From: Rotaria sp. Silwood1
Taxonomy: Eukaryota; Rotifera; Eurotatoria; Philodinida; Philodinidae
NCBI GenBank assembly: GCA_905250075.1
Contig: CAJNOP010000055.1
Span: forward strand, 1 to 64,000
Length of the DNA stretch: 64,000 bases
Direction of reading: 5' to 3'
Made by a program: the position numbers and the translations under genes. Positions 24,397-37,268 of the stretch are shown here, piece after piece (position 1 is the stretch's first letter; each line of letters begins with the position of its first letter). The notes under the pieces are model-generated. The model saw nothing but the letters and a program-made list of their open reading frames with translations, was not told the origin of the DNA and ran no database searches.

Positions 24397-26547
24397 TTAA
24401 AGATTTTCACGCATTTTCCTTGCTATATGTTCAATCATTTCATAAGCAATATCAAACTTTAATGGACCATATAAAAGAAGATGTGCTCCATGGAATGTTG
24501 TTGGAAAATGATGATGATAAAAAGTTTTATTTAATGAATGTAAACGTTCAGCAAAGATAAAACCTACAAAAAAAAACAAATAAAATATTACAAAAATTAA
24601 TATTTTGTTTATATCGATAAATCTTGACATTATTTCGTCGTTTGAAATACATTTTTTTCAAAACTTTCATCAAAATTCTTTACTACGAAATTCATAATCT
24701 AAGAACAAACGTCATAACTATTTCACCTTTCTTATTCACATATTTACTAATAGTAAACATCTTCTATCAATTATATTTTTTTTACTTGTGTGAAACTCTC
24801 TGTTGAATTAAAAGTTTTCTTATTCATATTCGATTAAAATTTTTAGTATTTATAACATTGTAATTGTAGTTATTAGATTCTTTATACAGTACGTGCAATT
24901 TTAGATTTATGAAAAATTTCTTTATGCTAATGAAAGACTATTTAAATAAACTGAATAATATCTTAAAATACTCAAACGACCTGATAATCTATAGAAAAAG
25001 TGCACTATGCCAAAAAGAACGTTATTAATGTCATGTGTGTTGTCTTGCGACAACTTTTTTTTTTTCTACTGATAAGAATACTAACGAAAATTGTTTAGTT
25101 TTTAATATTTGTTTTATTAAATAATATTGAATTAATAAAGACAATTAAAATTATATTTACCTTCATCTCTAAGTATATCAAATTCCGTAGTAAAAAGTAA
25201 AATTGTTGGTAATTTCATTAATTCATTATCATCCACCAATAATGGAGACATTTTTGGTGATATAAGAAATTTTAAATGTGGAATTAAATTTTCATTACCT
25301 TCTTGATTAATATCAAATGGAAATGATATAGGTAAATATTTTTCAGCATTAACATATGGACGTAAACGTTTTTTATCTTCTTTTGATGTATGATTATTAA
25401 ATAGAATATCACGTGTTACTTTTATTTTACTTTTACTTAATTCAGACATAACAGAAAGAAAATTTTCTTCAGTTATAACACCAAGAATATTTCGAGGTAA
25501 ATATAATCGATAAGATGGTAATGTAAAATCAAAAAATTGCAAAGCTGGATATATAAGACAAACTGTACGAGGTTTAAAACCATCATTTATTAATGATTGT
25601 GTTATAACTAAAGCTAAATTTCCACCAGCTGAATCACCTACTAATGTTATTCGATTAACATCAATTCGATAATTTGCAGCATTTTTAAATAATTCATAAG
25701 TAACTGAAGTACAATCATCAAGTGCTGCTGGAAAATAATGTTCTGGTACACGACGATATCTTGTAAAAGTAAATAAATCAATCAATTATATTCTCTAGCT
25801 ATTAAAACTTCATCAATTTAAAAAGATAAAACATTCATAATGTAAACAGTCGAACTTTTTACATGGCAAAAAATCTGCTTTTTTCCCCCCTTGAATTAAA
25901 TCCTTTTGCTACATGAATAAATCTCTTGTTTATAAGAGAGGAATAGAAAAAAAACTTACTCGACTGATATCACAAGTGCACGAGTTAAATTAGATAATGC
26001 ATATGTAACTTGATCATATGTATCACGACATCCTAAAAGAAATCCACCTCCATGAAAATGTATTATTGTTGGCATTTTATCCATATTAGCTAATTCTTCA
26101 GGTTCATATATTCGAACACTAACATTTAATATTTTTTTATCATAAATCTACACACACACAAACAAAAAATTTATTCATTAAACCAATGAATAGAACTTAC
26201 CTTTAAATGATGTTCAGGATTTCGTATTTGAAAACAACCAACAGATATATAATACAAAAACCGTAAAATATGAATACGATCGAATAAATTTATTTTTTCA
26301 GCAAAATAACCCTATAAAAACAAGATAATTGAAAAAAAACTTTAATCCATTTAAATCTTACTAATTTGGAAAAAATATGTGCCCAAAATGAAAGAAATCT
26401 ATATTTCCATGGTTGAGGAAAATTTTCTGGTAACGGTTGATAAACCAAAGCAATTGATAAAACAGATAAACTAACAACAATAATAAATATCTTTTGTTTT
26501 GATATTGATTTTAATAAAGTATTGCTAATTTCATTATTTGACGTCAT
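24397..26547 (-). CDS. arylacetamide-deacetylase / hormone-sensitive-lipase-type esterase
   Basis: This 416-aa alpha/beta hydrolase is encoded in five exons: 26547-26362, 26311-26201, 26147-25960, 25759-25161 and 24563-24397. Three introns are short (50, 53 and 200 nt) and the last is 597 nt; all are GT-AG and keep frame. An N-terminal membrane helix (IFIIVVSLSVLSIALVY, about 20-36) suggests a type II ER-membrane protein, like AADAC. The oxyanion motif HGGG (131-134) and the family-typical VISVEYRRVPEH (158-169) precede the nucleophile elbow GDSAGG with Ser205. Asp356 in TEFDILRDEG and His386 in FHGAH complete a likely triad. Family members hydrolyse short-chain esters, amides or acylglycerols in the ER lumen. 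The exact substrate cannot be read from the sequence. The start ATG 26547 is the first Met before the membrane helix. Confidence 0.92.
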
Positions 26548-28971
26548 TATGTACGTATTTTTGTAATTGACCTTGAAATGGACTGTATCAGACAATAATC
26601 ACACCATATATATAACTTGATTCATTCTCTTCATAACTTACAAGAACATAGATATTGATAAGAATAGGAAAAAGAGAATCTGCTTCAGATAAAACTACAC
26701 AAGAAAAATTGTTACTTTAGTAAATAATAGAAAATTCATTTGCTTTAATTTCTTTTTATCATTTTGAAAGAAAATATTTGCAAGCCTACAATTGAGCAAA
26801 TGTTGTTTTTTTTTTGTAGTGATTCATGTTTTTTTTTTATTGTTTCAAAAGCAACCAATTGAATCAGAGATGCTTATTTTCTCTTTTGTTTTCCTGTATG
26901 GTGGTGACGTTTATATTTCATGACAATATCATCCAACAGCTTAGTTTTAGGCTATGATCATACATACATACATGAATCATAAAACCATTATCGAACTGAA
27001 AAACCATAAATGCACTCAGAATAAAATTCATTTTGAAAAACTCGTATTAATAGTATCTGAAAGACATCACTCAGGTAGATTACTTATCATAATAAATTCT
27101 TCTCATCAACTGATATTAGAAAGTTGGTTTTAGTGACATCTTATGTTTTATATGGTTATTAAAACATTATTGTGTTATAGCACCATCGTTTGAGTAACAT
27201 TTCATCTTTCCTAAAAACAAAACATGCAAGTGAATATATAATCTCATTCTTTATATTTTCAACACAATATCTTGTTCTAATATTTACATCAAATCTAGAT
27301 GTCATCTCATTAAGTGCATTCGATATTGATTCGCATTTTTCGCCATGCTCTATGCAACTAGAGCAACTACTACTAATTGTCGGTCGCTTCTTGAGTAGTA
27401 GGTTATGGGACTCTAGATAACTCAAATTTTGTTAGCAGATTCTATTTCAAATATCCACTTGACTCATGACTTTGAAGTAATCGAATGCAATAATTCCTGT
27501 TAGGTACAAGTTTTTGTAAACATGTTCTGCTCCCTATAAATTGTTCCAAAGCAGTTCTTCATAGAATAAAAGAAATACGAAGATGCCACTGGAGACCATA
27601 TCATAGTTATGTTTGTTTTTCAGTTTTCGATAATTTCATCAAACAATACCCCTAAATTTATTCACTGCTTCAATATATCATAGAAATGTTGCTGATGGAA
27701 AGTGTATATGTTGATCACTGGAAGAAACAATCGTGTTTTAATATCTTTGACACTATATCATTATGAATATCGGCAGTCTTGGTCCAGTTTGAATCACATG
27801 AGTAAAAACATGTTATATAGACAAAATAGTTATGTTTTCTATTGCATATATGACTTATGCCTCTTTGAACAATAGTGACTATCATATTCGAATTATCTAT
27901 TCATAAGTTCTTGATATATAGAATACGATTGAGGAAAAAAAATCTATAGTGTGTATATTGCTTTTTGTATGTTCCTTAAAATCTTTTTTGTTCGATTTTT
28001 CTTTCTGAAATCTTTACTTTTTATATTTTATCTTAGACTGTGTGTACATAATTATTGTTTTTGTAAAATTTAAGAGATACTCAAAATCATAATTTTCCTA
28101 TGAGAAATTCTATGAAACAGTACAGGGATTCGTAATTGTATGTTGTCATTATGAGTTTGTTTTTTGAATATTAAAATTTGAAATCTTAACAAACATAGAA
28201 ATCCTACTAGATGTTGTTACTATTTGAAACAATATTGATGCATATGTAATTATTGTGGTCCATGTATTTGCACAATTAATAGATGTATAGTATGAGGTGA
28301 AGAAGAGAGAGTAGAAGTAAATTTTGATCATAAATTGGTTAAGTCGAGATCGCAAAACATTAAGCGATAGGCACATAAACTTTTCAAAAATAATCACTCA
28401 ATAGAAACTATGTTTACGCTTGCTAACAATGTTGAATATTATTTGGGATCTGAAATAATTGTTGATCTGATTCACATAAATGTCTCTCTCTTTCGATCTC
28501 TTGTACATTTCTCTAATTGACGATTATCGGACACAAAAATACAAAGAATTAAGAGATAATGATGATCATGCTCGATAACAGCCATTCAATATATGTCATC
28601 ATTTGAATCAAAATCTGGAGTTGTTTCATATTCAATCTTTCTTCCCAAAAAAAAACAAATCACGAAGTCGATCATTCATCTTAGAACGGGTTATCATTCT
28701 TTCATGGGTCAACGATGCAAATTAGAATACTCGATGTACTTTGAAATATTGATGATTTGACTTTAAGATAGATCTATATTCTTGACCTTCGTTTTTTTCT
28801 TGAATATGTCGTTTTTTTTTAATAATTTTATTCATCACTGTCCAACTCTTTTTATCGTCCAATAATTAAAACTATGAAGAAAGAATTCCACAATCTAGTA
28901 GTACAAATCAGAATATGGGTCGATTTTTCTTTATTCTACAACGTTTATGATTCATACGAAAGAGATTGTAT
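26548..28971. other. intergenic, contains one copy of a dispersed repeat
   Basis: About 2.4 kb with no recognisable gene. 27881-28240 is duplicated at 34944-35303 in the same orientation (see repeat entries). Confidence 0.5.
27881..28240 (+). repeat. dispersed ~360-bp direct repeat, copy 1
   Basis: Begins ATCATATTCGAATTATCTA and shares, in order, TTCTTGATATATAGAATAC, TATTGCTTTTTGTATG, TTTTTCTTTCTGAAATCTTT, ATCTTAGACTGT, GTACATAATTAT and TTTTTGTAAAATTTAAG with 34944-35303. By eye the copies are roughly 80% identical with small indels. No terminal inverted repeats or coding capacity were found. The start and end match abruptly, suggesting an old mobile or duplicated unit. Confidence 0.8.
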
Positions 28972-31185
28972 TTAAAAGCGAAGCTCATCATCCAAATTTG
29001 AATTCATTTCGTGAATCATACTCAATCGAGGAGTCGGTGTTCGTTGATGATAAATGGAAAATCGTCGATTCTTATTATGTGTATCACTGTCGAGATCGGT
29101 CAAAGCGTACAAATCAATGGAGTGTAACTGGTTGAGATATGCTTTGCGGAAGAAGGCAATCATTGGATTGCGAGCCAATAAGAGACCCAAACGCCACTTT
29201 CGAATCGCTCGCAAAGATTTTTTTTGACGTTCAGCCCACGTCAACTTATCCATTTGTGATAGCTGATCGAAATGTTCGATTTACTCGTATTGTTTCATTT
29301 TTAATTGATTAAATAAATGCGAAGCAAAGACCAACATAACTAGATGACGATGAGCGCATTCACTACGAATATAACCACAATAGGCATTGAAATCACCATC
29401 GAACAATTCCAATTTTCGTCCCAGAGGTGAATAATCTAATCGACACATGTATATAATTTCAGCAACGACACTTTGCAAGAGTCGAATGATCGATGAGACA
29501 AAACCGAGAAAGGCATCAAGAAAAATATTGAAATAAATAAATATCATTAATATTCGACGATTATTTATTGCAAGAACTTGGCCAGCATATTGAAGACAAA
29601 CATAACGAGAGAGTATTTCGTTAATATATTCTTTACAAAAGACGGCAAGAACAGTTGGAATGATGAGTTTAAGAATCGATTGGATCCAACGTGCGCTTCC
29701 AAAAGTTATAAACACTTCAAAACAAACCCATATTAGCATTGTAAAGAAAGCAACAAGAATGTAACCCCAAAGTAGATAGTCTATGAAATAACCACCAAAA
29801 TAAACATTTCCCGATGAATAGGAAACATATTCCGAACGGTGTCGTCGAGGAATCTCGCTTTCATCACCACGAAATGCTTGAAAAAGATTTCGGCAAATAT
29901 TTGCTAATAACGTGAGTAATTGGATAGTAAGTATCAAGATTGTTGTTACTACGGCTAATACGTATGGTCAGCTATTCAGCTCAGGCAAAATAAGAACGCT
30001 TGCTTGAACGGTTAAAAAGAAGAGAAGTAAAATAACCGATGAGTAGATGCAAAGAATTCGAGTGGAAAAACTAAAATCGTCTCGCCATTCATAGATGAAT
30101 TTCGGCAAAAGTCGACCAAACAAATGTCGAGTGCGTGGTCGTTGATCGACTGGGCGAAACAAATTTCGAACATAGAGCATTTCCGGTGAATCCGGACGAC
30201 ACGCCTGGAGAAGAACACGTTCTTCATGAGTCAATTTTATCATCATTTGTTCTCGGCCATACAATGACTCTTTTTCCGATCGTTGACGAATTTTACAGAT
30301 TAGTAGAAAAGGTAATTTAATACTGATATAAGCCAAACACAAGTATCGAGGAATATCTGTACACAATTGAATGGTTAGCAGCATGGAACCAGAACCGTAG
30401 TATTCGAGCCGTGTTCTCAACGAACTTCCATTCAATGAACTATTGTATTGGTTGAGCGTCACGTAAAAATCTGTGTCACACATACCTTGATTGATAACCG
30501 TCACCGAATAATTGAGCCATGAGTAGAGCGTACCGCACGCCAATGAAATGATAGTGTCAAGATGCACGGCAGCCAACAATGGATAGTATCGAAAACCCAT
30601 AATCAGTACTCGAAAGATTTGCCTCAGAGAACTGATAAGAATACTGTTCACAATCGTGAAAAATTCGTTGGCACAAACGGCAAACACTACTGCGGCAAAT
30701 TTTCGATCGACTTGTGAGAGAAAGTCGACCGGTATCGGTGGAGCAATTCGACCAGGACATCGTTTTCGAAACAACGGCATTCTTTTCGTTCTTAGAGTAA
30801 AAATCAGAATGAAGAAACAAGCGACCGAAAACGTCAGCATATTTAAATTTTCTATTTTAGTTATTTTGCAAATCAAATTGGGCTTGTAGTAGAGCGACAA
30901 ATTGTTTTCGTATCGATAGACGATTTCGTTGTGAATTGGCTGCAGCATTGACCATTTCGCCACTAGTGTATCGCTTGCAATAATCATGATGGGCACAGTC
31001 ACGATACACAGTGTCAAGTGAGCCGATTGTTTCACGTGATTTATGGCTAAATCCAATAATTTTGGATCTTTCGATGGTGCTCTGAATGTAATCAATAGAT
31101 AAAGAGTATGATATCGAATATAGTTTGGCTCAAAAACAATAAAAACAAGGATTTCTTGTTTCGAATGTTGGCTATTGAATTCCAT
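28972..31185 (-). pseudogene. STRA6-like retinol transporter/receptor, frame interrupted by two stops
   Basis: Three open segments lie in one reading frame: 31185-29971, 29967-29284 and 29280-28972. Together they cover a STRA6-like multi-pass protein of about 735 codons (vertebrate STRA6 is about 670 aa). Matches to the family, in order, are PPIPVDFL after the first helix; FRYYPLLAAVHLDT and LYSWLNY; MLYVRNLF; a long set of membrane helices; RLDYSPLGRKLELFDGDF and AYCGYIRSE; and the C-terminal LLLARNPMIAFFRK. STRA6 takes retinol from its carrier across the plasma membrane. Between segments stand an in-frame TGA (29970-29968) and an in-frame TAA (29283-29281). I found no GT-AG pair of suitable length that removes either in frame. 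The first stop also lies where family members have about 45 more residues. It is either a decaying copy, a gene with an unusual structure, or an assembly error. The N-terminus could include another exon, since ATTCAG near 31083 could be an acceptor. Confidence 0.75.
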
Positions 31186-32084
31186 CTTCAAGAGATACCA
31201 AGAAAATTATCTATCAGATACACTTATAAAAGAAGATTCCGTTGATCACTTATCAAAGTGAAGTTGGAAGAACTCACGTAGAAGAAGAGTAGTAGAAAAC
31301 TCGAATTCAAATAAATTTTTCCGAACTAATCTATTTTCAATTCAATTTTGTAGTGTATACACTCCTCTGCCATTAGTTGACCCTTTTCGGATTAAAAAAC
31401 TGTAAAAGATGTGGAGTGTACGTGCGAATAGATTTATAGGTTCAGTTTTCCTTTTAGCCTACACTCATACTCATCCATACTCTATGTTTCTCTTTCATTC
31501 GACAATACCAAAACGTTATCATCGTTCAGTAGAAGAACTCTCCCCGTTGTTCTGAACTGAATACTATATCCGACTACACAATAATAAACTTTTCATAGAA
31601 GGAATCTAATTGTTAAAAGAGAATTCAAAATTCAATCCGGTGTTTGTTCCAAGTCCCTTTTCTCCTCAACAATAGTACAATGATCGTTGAAAAGGCCTGG
31701 CAAATAACGATCATAAAAATGATCTATTTATTAGTGTTAAATACTTTACTTTTAGCCTAGTCTGGTAGAAATTGATAGGCGTTTGTAAACCATCAAAACA
31801 CGCAGTTGGACTATTACGTAGATATTCAACTAAAATACTTTTTATCGATAGATTCTGTCGAACAAGTCAAGTGGACATTTCTACATATCCTTGAATAAAA
31901 TTTTTCCAGTGTTTCAGTTTCTCACATAAAAATATCAAAAGTAATTTATTGAATACATATTACTCGGTAAAACCCATCTGGTAGATAACTTCATTAGCAA
32001 TGTTTTGAATTTAAGTTCGATTCACAGCATTTCAAATTAATAAACCTTGCTCTCATAATATTAATTAGTTCTGTCAATAAATTT
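31186..32084. other. intergenic, no gene seen
   Basis: About 900 bp between the 5' side of the STRA6-like gene and the 3' end of the EGF-domain gene. No frame or repeat is worth naming. Confidence 0.45.
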
Positions 32085-32484
32085 TTACTTTTCCCTCGTT
32101 TTTTTCGGTTGCTGTTTTCGTTGGCGAAGTCGGTGGAAAATATTCAATGAGTAGAAAATGATCATCAAGACACCCAATAGACAACCAAGGGCTATAACCT
32201 GTATTCCACTGTTAGTTTCTAGAACAAATTTCTGAGCCGTATGCGATTAATTGTGATCGAATCGACTCACGTTCATCACACAATGTATCATTCCACCAAA
32301 ATTTACATTCACAACGCCATTTTCCATTTGTATCCCGGCAATAATCATTGCGACCACAAGGATTATAAACAGAACAATCTAAGCGAAGCGATCGATGATC
32401 AAGGCAACAAATTCGATTAACTCACGTACTTTGACCATCGACAATACTTATCAAGAGGCAGAATGGGATCAATAGATTATTCAT
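32085..32484 (-). CDS. small single-EGF-domain membrane protein
   Basis: This 98-aa protein is encoded in three short exons: 32484-32430, 32378-32271 and 32218-32085. The introns are 51 and 52 nt, both phase 1, with donors GTACGTGAG and GTGAGTCG and acceptors GCTTAG and TTCTAG. It has a signal peptide (MNNLLIPFCLLISIVDGQ), one EGF-like module with six cysteines spaced C-x5-C-x5-C-x8-C-x-C-x9-C (starting NCSVYNPCGRNDYC), a membrane helix (VIALGCLLGVLMIIFYSL) and a basic tail, HRLRQRKQQPKKTREK. The only open frame of any length is the last exon, so simple ORF finding misses it. It is probably a cell-surface adhesion or ligand-like protein; the partner is unknown. The N-linked site NDT lies between Cys5 and Cys6. 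Confidence 0.75.
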
Positions 32485-34230
32485 GATGGTTGTTTGTGGA
32501 CGAAAATTTCTCCAATATTAACAGCCGAGAACAGTGGAATGGCTGTTTTGCTTAAGTTGCAGGGCACAATAATGTTCTTACCTACTGTGCTTAATTCTTT
32601 TTTTTTTGATATTTATACTCATTTTCTTCTCTTAGTCATTAAATGCTGTATTTTGCTCTATGCTTCTTCTAATAGTCGATCGGTACCCCTATAGCGTTTG
32701 ATCAACCTGTTTCTTTTTTTTACTTCGTTAAATATGAATTATTTACAGAGGTAGACAGAACGCAAGAAAATCAATCGCATTAACTCGACTGTACAACTAT
32801 TTTTTTTGACATAGGAGTAATTGATGATAGTTTACATGTCCAGGTGCGTTCCAACGTCCTCGAGACAATAGGATCCTTGAGTGTACGGTTCACTCCAAAA
32901 GAAAACGCCATCGAATTTCGATCTTAGTTTGAAGCGAACAAGAAGAAACTCTATCGAATGGCTTTGTGTGAATTAAAAAACTAGTCCAATATTTGAAGAA
33001 CCAATTGTTAGAATGTGTTTTCATCTTTGAAATTGATTATCTATGAGTTGCAACTCATTTTGAATTGAAACACATTCCTAGATGAAAAAAAAACTGTTGA
33101 AGCAGTGTTCTTTATTCAATTTTCGTAAATTTATTTAGTCCCATAAAAACTAGTTACGTTCTCAATTGTTCTTTTTTTTTTTGATGAATTTGTGCTTTTT
33201 ATCATGAGCTGGGCGCACAAAACTTGTAGAACAGTAGAGCTCCATAGAACAAAAGAAGCAGTTTTCACCATCCGTAGCCAGTTTTTTTGTCTTTCATGTA
33301 ATCATGTCTAATTATTCTCATTGCATCAATCAGAATGAAGCAAATAACGTCATCAAACATCGGTACTTATATAATCTCTTGACAAAATATATCTGATAAA
33401 CAGCAGTCCAGGTCATAACTTAATTAATAACAAGTGAGACAAGAGTAATAAAAAACCGACACATCCTGTTTCACCTCATCATGTCGAAGTACTATTTGAA
33501 GAGTACTATAGTGCGTGCTGACAGTCATCCAGCATGGGGTTCTACAATAAATCATTTTCAATTACATTCAGTATCCTTCCTAGGTCTTTTTATTTCTAAA
33601 CGAATAAGGAAGTCATTGGTATAAACAAATTTTACTATAACCGTTTAACACTCCACAAAGCATGCTCAACTTTTCATCGACTTTTCTTGAGAAATGAAAT
33701 TCTTAGTATATATAAAATGTTGTGTTTGTTTTTAGGATGCTCCCTTTAGTTGTGAAATTTTACTTAAAGGAAACAAGATGCAATCAAGTCAAAAAAACAG
33801 GCACCTAAAATAGTTTCTAAACAGTACCAGTAAAAAATTTCTGCTCTATCAGACGTAGTAGGTTAGAGGACTTGAAGTACAATGTGGAGTAATTTTTGGT
33901 TCTTATGACCTTAAAACCTAGTAGAAGGAAGCATTATAGAAAGTTGAGTCTAGCACAACGTTTTCTCGCTTACAGAATATCAACCTGCTTTAAAAATACA
34001 ATTTAATTTTTCTTTTATCAGTTCTGCGATCCCAAAACAAGCAATCTGAAAACCTCTCAAAGCCAACTAGAAAATTAAGGTCTTCTCTCTTCACTTCGAA
34101 TTAGAGACTATGAAGTCCTAATCGAACTCAATGTTCAGAAGTTTTGATGCAAAGTTTTCGAGACAAGCAATCTGAATCTAAAGTTAGAATTTAGCATAAA
34201 TGAACAGACGGACTCTTGCAAACTATTGGC

Positions 34231-34271
34231 GTGTAGGTGTAGGTGTGTCAGTTTTCTGTTCACCCACACAC
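34231..34271. repeat. paired G-rich / C-rich telomere-like hairpin
   Basis: GTGTAGGTGTAGGTGTGT (34231-34248) is followed by CACCCACACAC (34261-34271) across a 12-nt spacer, so the two can fold back. Confidence 0.6.
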
Positions 34272-34943
34272 TACTGGATAATAAAATTGTGTAATAATAA
34301 CTCTACTGAATTCAATTCGGTCATACATATTACCAAGTTTACATGATTATCAATTATTATTAATTTACAAAGAGAAAAGGAAGAATATTATAGGTGACAC
34401 TAATTTGTTTATAACTCGCTAGCAACTGCAGTGGTTCATTAGAGCATTAGTTTTGAAAGAAACGTTCCTAACTTTTTAATCAATTCTATAGTAAATTATA
34501 TTCATATGAGTTAACATAAAATTAAACGAGAAGGTCTCGAATAGATTAATAATACTGCCTTTCTACTGAAAAACTATCATTGCTTTGAGAATATAGACTC
34601 TTACAAGTAGATCTTGAGAACTTTTCGTTGATTGCTGCATTTGTATGCTACTTTTTACAAGCATAAAAATCAAGTTAAATTTATTTCTATAGTTAAAAAT
34701 GTGGTTATATCCTGAATGTCTAGATCTTACAAAGAAGTCCAAATAAAAAGCTTCAACTTGAACTGAACTCGATCGAAATCAAACATTAAGGTTTGAGTTT
34801 GATCCAGTTCGAGTATGTATGTTCAAGCTTAATCTTGTGAAGCTTAGTATCAAAAATCGAAGTTAAGATCTAGTTTGTTACATGTCTCAATATGTAATAA
34901 CTCAAGAGCTGAAGATATGTTGTCAAATCGTGTCATCTACAAT

Positions 34944-35303
34944 ATCATATTCGAATTATCTACTCTTCATGAGTTCTTGATATATAGAATACAATTGAGA
35001 AAAAAAATCTGTAGTATGCATATTGCTTTTTGTATGGTCCTTAAAATCTTATTTTTCTATTTTTCTTTCTGAAATCTTTGCTTTTTATTTTTATCTTAGA
35101 CTGTATGTACATAATTATAATTTTTGTAAAATTTAAGAAATAATCAGCATCGAAATTTTTCTCTGAGAAATCTTATGAAAAAGTACAGAGATTTATAATT
35201 GTATGTTTTTCATATGAGTTTGTTTCTTGAATAGTAAAATTTTACGTCTTAACAAGCATACAGAGCCCACTAGATGTTTTTGATACGTGACACAGTATTG
35301 ATT
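34944..35303 (+). repeat. dispersed ~360-bp direct repeat, copy 2
   Basis: Second copy of the sequence at 27881-28240, same orientation, about 7.06 kb downstream. The STRA6-like and EGF-domain genes lie between the copies. Confidence 0.8.
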
Positions 35304-36329
35304 GGTTATTCACTCATAGCCAATATAACTCGTGTACTTTTAATAATATAGTATGTAATTGATGATTTGATGACAAATAAATTCTTTATATTCTTCCTGA
35401 TGTTTTAGACATGATGATATAGAACATCTAGTGAGCTATACTTTTGCTATCTGAGTTTCCACAATTGTTGAAATTCTTAGGAAATTACAGTAATAATAAT
35501 CATTGCTAGGTATTTTATCGACCAATAATAATTAGTATGGTTATTATGTTCGCATAACTAATACATGTATAGCATTTTATAGAGATATTATTCAAGTCCA
35601 ATATATTAATTGACTCATCAGAATGAACCTGAGTAACAGTTTCATAGGTGGTTCAATAAGTACTTCTTCATCGGTAAGGTTTAAATTTGTGAATTTTTTA
35701 AGTATCGTTTGTTCGTTGAACAGATATTCGTGAGTGATGTTACATATTGAAGAGTTTGTAGATCTCAAAGATACAACGACTAATGACGAATAAACAAGAA
35801 TCTGTTCACTCACTGACATCTCTCGTGTGACCTGAATAAGTATGAAACTTTTGCAAATTCGAATTTCACTATATGTCAATTCAAAACTTTTTTCCTATAA
35901 ACTTTAATCAATAATATTACAGGTGACAGAAAAAAAACTGTAATTGATTAATCGATCAGCAAAATTATTCAAGTATGCTTCTTGAAACGGCTGAAATAAT
36001 AAATAAATCCAATCGTCAGAGGTGATGTGTAACGAGAAATTAAAATAGAAAAAAAAAACAGAAAGTTCTATGACAATACAACTAGTTGTGATAATATCTG
36101 TATGACACTGCGTAATAATACTTTACTATCTCTAGCGTTTTTTGTTTCCAAAGAATGTCGAAAAGTTTAGAAAAGTTAATAGTTATAGACCAATAGAAAG
36201 AATTCTTTTCTATCGAATATGTTTTATTTTTCTTTCACATCAAATTTGAAATTAGTTCCATGAATGATTTAGAAATAATAATGTCTTCAATGTGTTACAA
36301 TTTTAGATTTTAGAATCAAATATTTTAAA

Positions 36330-37268
36330 ATGAATAAAAACAATCAATTATTACATTTAGATGATCTACCCAATGAGATATTTCACTATGGAATTTTTCC
36401 TTATTTGTCATGGCGAGATTTATATTATTCATTCTTTGGCCTTAATAAACGTATCAATAAAATTCTTCAATCATTAACACATTTAAGTTTTATCGTCAAT
36501 TCCTCAAATGAACATCATCCGGCACTTTTATTTTTTGCTCCATGTATTGGACGTCTAACAGTATGGCTTGGACAATTTGATATAGCACCATTTTCAGCTC
36601 TGCGTTTCCTAACTCTTAAATATCCAAGTTTGCAACAGCGAAACTCCATTCGACCTGAAAATTTTCCGCATCTCAAATATTTAAATCTTTCTTATCCACT
36701 TGAAGATTCAATTCTTTTAAATTTAATCTTTTCAAATGCTTTTGAACATCTAAAAACATGTAGACTCGATCGAACTTCTACTGATCATTCTTGGAATGGT
36801 TCTCCAGAACTTCGTTCACTATCAATTAGTGTATATGATTCATATGGAATTATTTGTGTACTTCGTGCTTGTCCAAACATATCTCGATTAAGTATTATTG
36901 TATATGAAACACCTCAAAATAATCTAACTCTTCCACGACATTCTATTTCTTGTATGAATTTGCTTCTTCAATATATCTTCATTCGTTCGACATTCGAAAT
37001 ACTTGCTGCCATTCTGAAACTGACACCTAATCTTAAATGGCTTACTTTTGATGATATTCAAGGTCATAAACATGCAGCAAATCCCGCATTAAATTTCAAA
37101 ATTTTGGCTAAGACTCTCTCAATTCCTAAACAACTCTCTTATCTTCATTTTACGATTTTAATGTCCGATCGAAATTTAGATTCACCTTTGCGTACTTTGC
37201 ATCCACTCTTTAAACATGTTAAATATGTTGATTCATCTAAAGTTATTCTATCCAGTTCTGTTATATAA
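36330..37268 (+). CDS. F-box / leucine-rich-repeat-like protein
   Basis: This is an intronless 312-aa protein. Residues 9-48 (LDDLPNEIFHYGIFPYLSWR, then DLYYSFFGLNKRINKILQSL) fit an F-box: a Leu-Pro-x-Glu-Ile/Leu start, a Tyr-Leu and a second helix with Leu-Asn-x-Arg. The rest contains irregular leucine-rich stretches such as LRFLTLKYPSL, LKYLNLSYPL and LKWLTFDDI, so an LRR-like solenoid is likely. F-box proteins recruit substrates to SCF ubiquitin ligases via Skp1; the LRR part would bind the target. It is similar in plan to the gene at 61162 but shorter. A TTTTAG 16 nt before the ATG may be a spliced-leader acceptor. The substrate is unknown. Confidence 0.8.
   Translation: MNKNNQLLHLDDLPNEIFHYGIFPYLSWRDLYYSFFGLNKRINKILQSLTHLSFIVNSSNEHHPALLFFAPCIGRLTVWLGQFDIAPFSALRFLTLKYPSLQQRNSIRPENFPHLKYLNLSYPLEDSILLNLIFSNAFEHLKTCRLDRTSTDHSWNGSPELRSLSISVYDSYGIICVLRACPNISRLSIIVYETPQNNLTLPRHSISCMNLLLQYIFIRSTFEILAAILKLTPNLKWLTFDDIQGHKHAANPALNFKILAKTLSIPKQLSYLHFTILMSDRNLDSPLRTLHPLFKHVKYVDSSKVILSSSVI

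Larger units (their letters stand above)
32485..36329. other. intergenic, contains repeat copy 2 and a telomere-like hairpin
   Basis: About 3.8 kb with no supportable gene. It holds a G-rich/C-rich pair at 34231-34271 and the second copy of the 360-bp repeat at 34944-35303. A 90-codon minus-strand frame near 35592-35879 was not recognised. Confidence 0.45.

Noticed and set aside
35592-35879. 95-codon minus-strand frame, briefly considered a nuclear-receptor ligand-domain remnant
   Set aside because: Only a weak LNLTDEE word suggested it, with no zinc-finger domain or further exons nearby.
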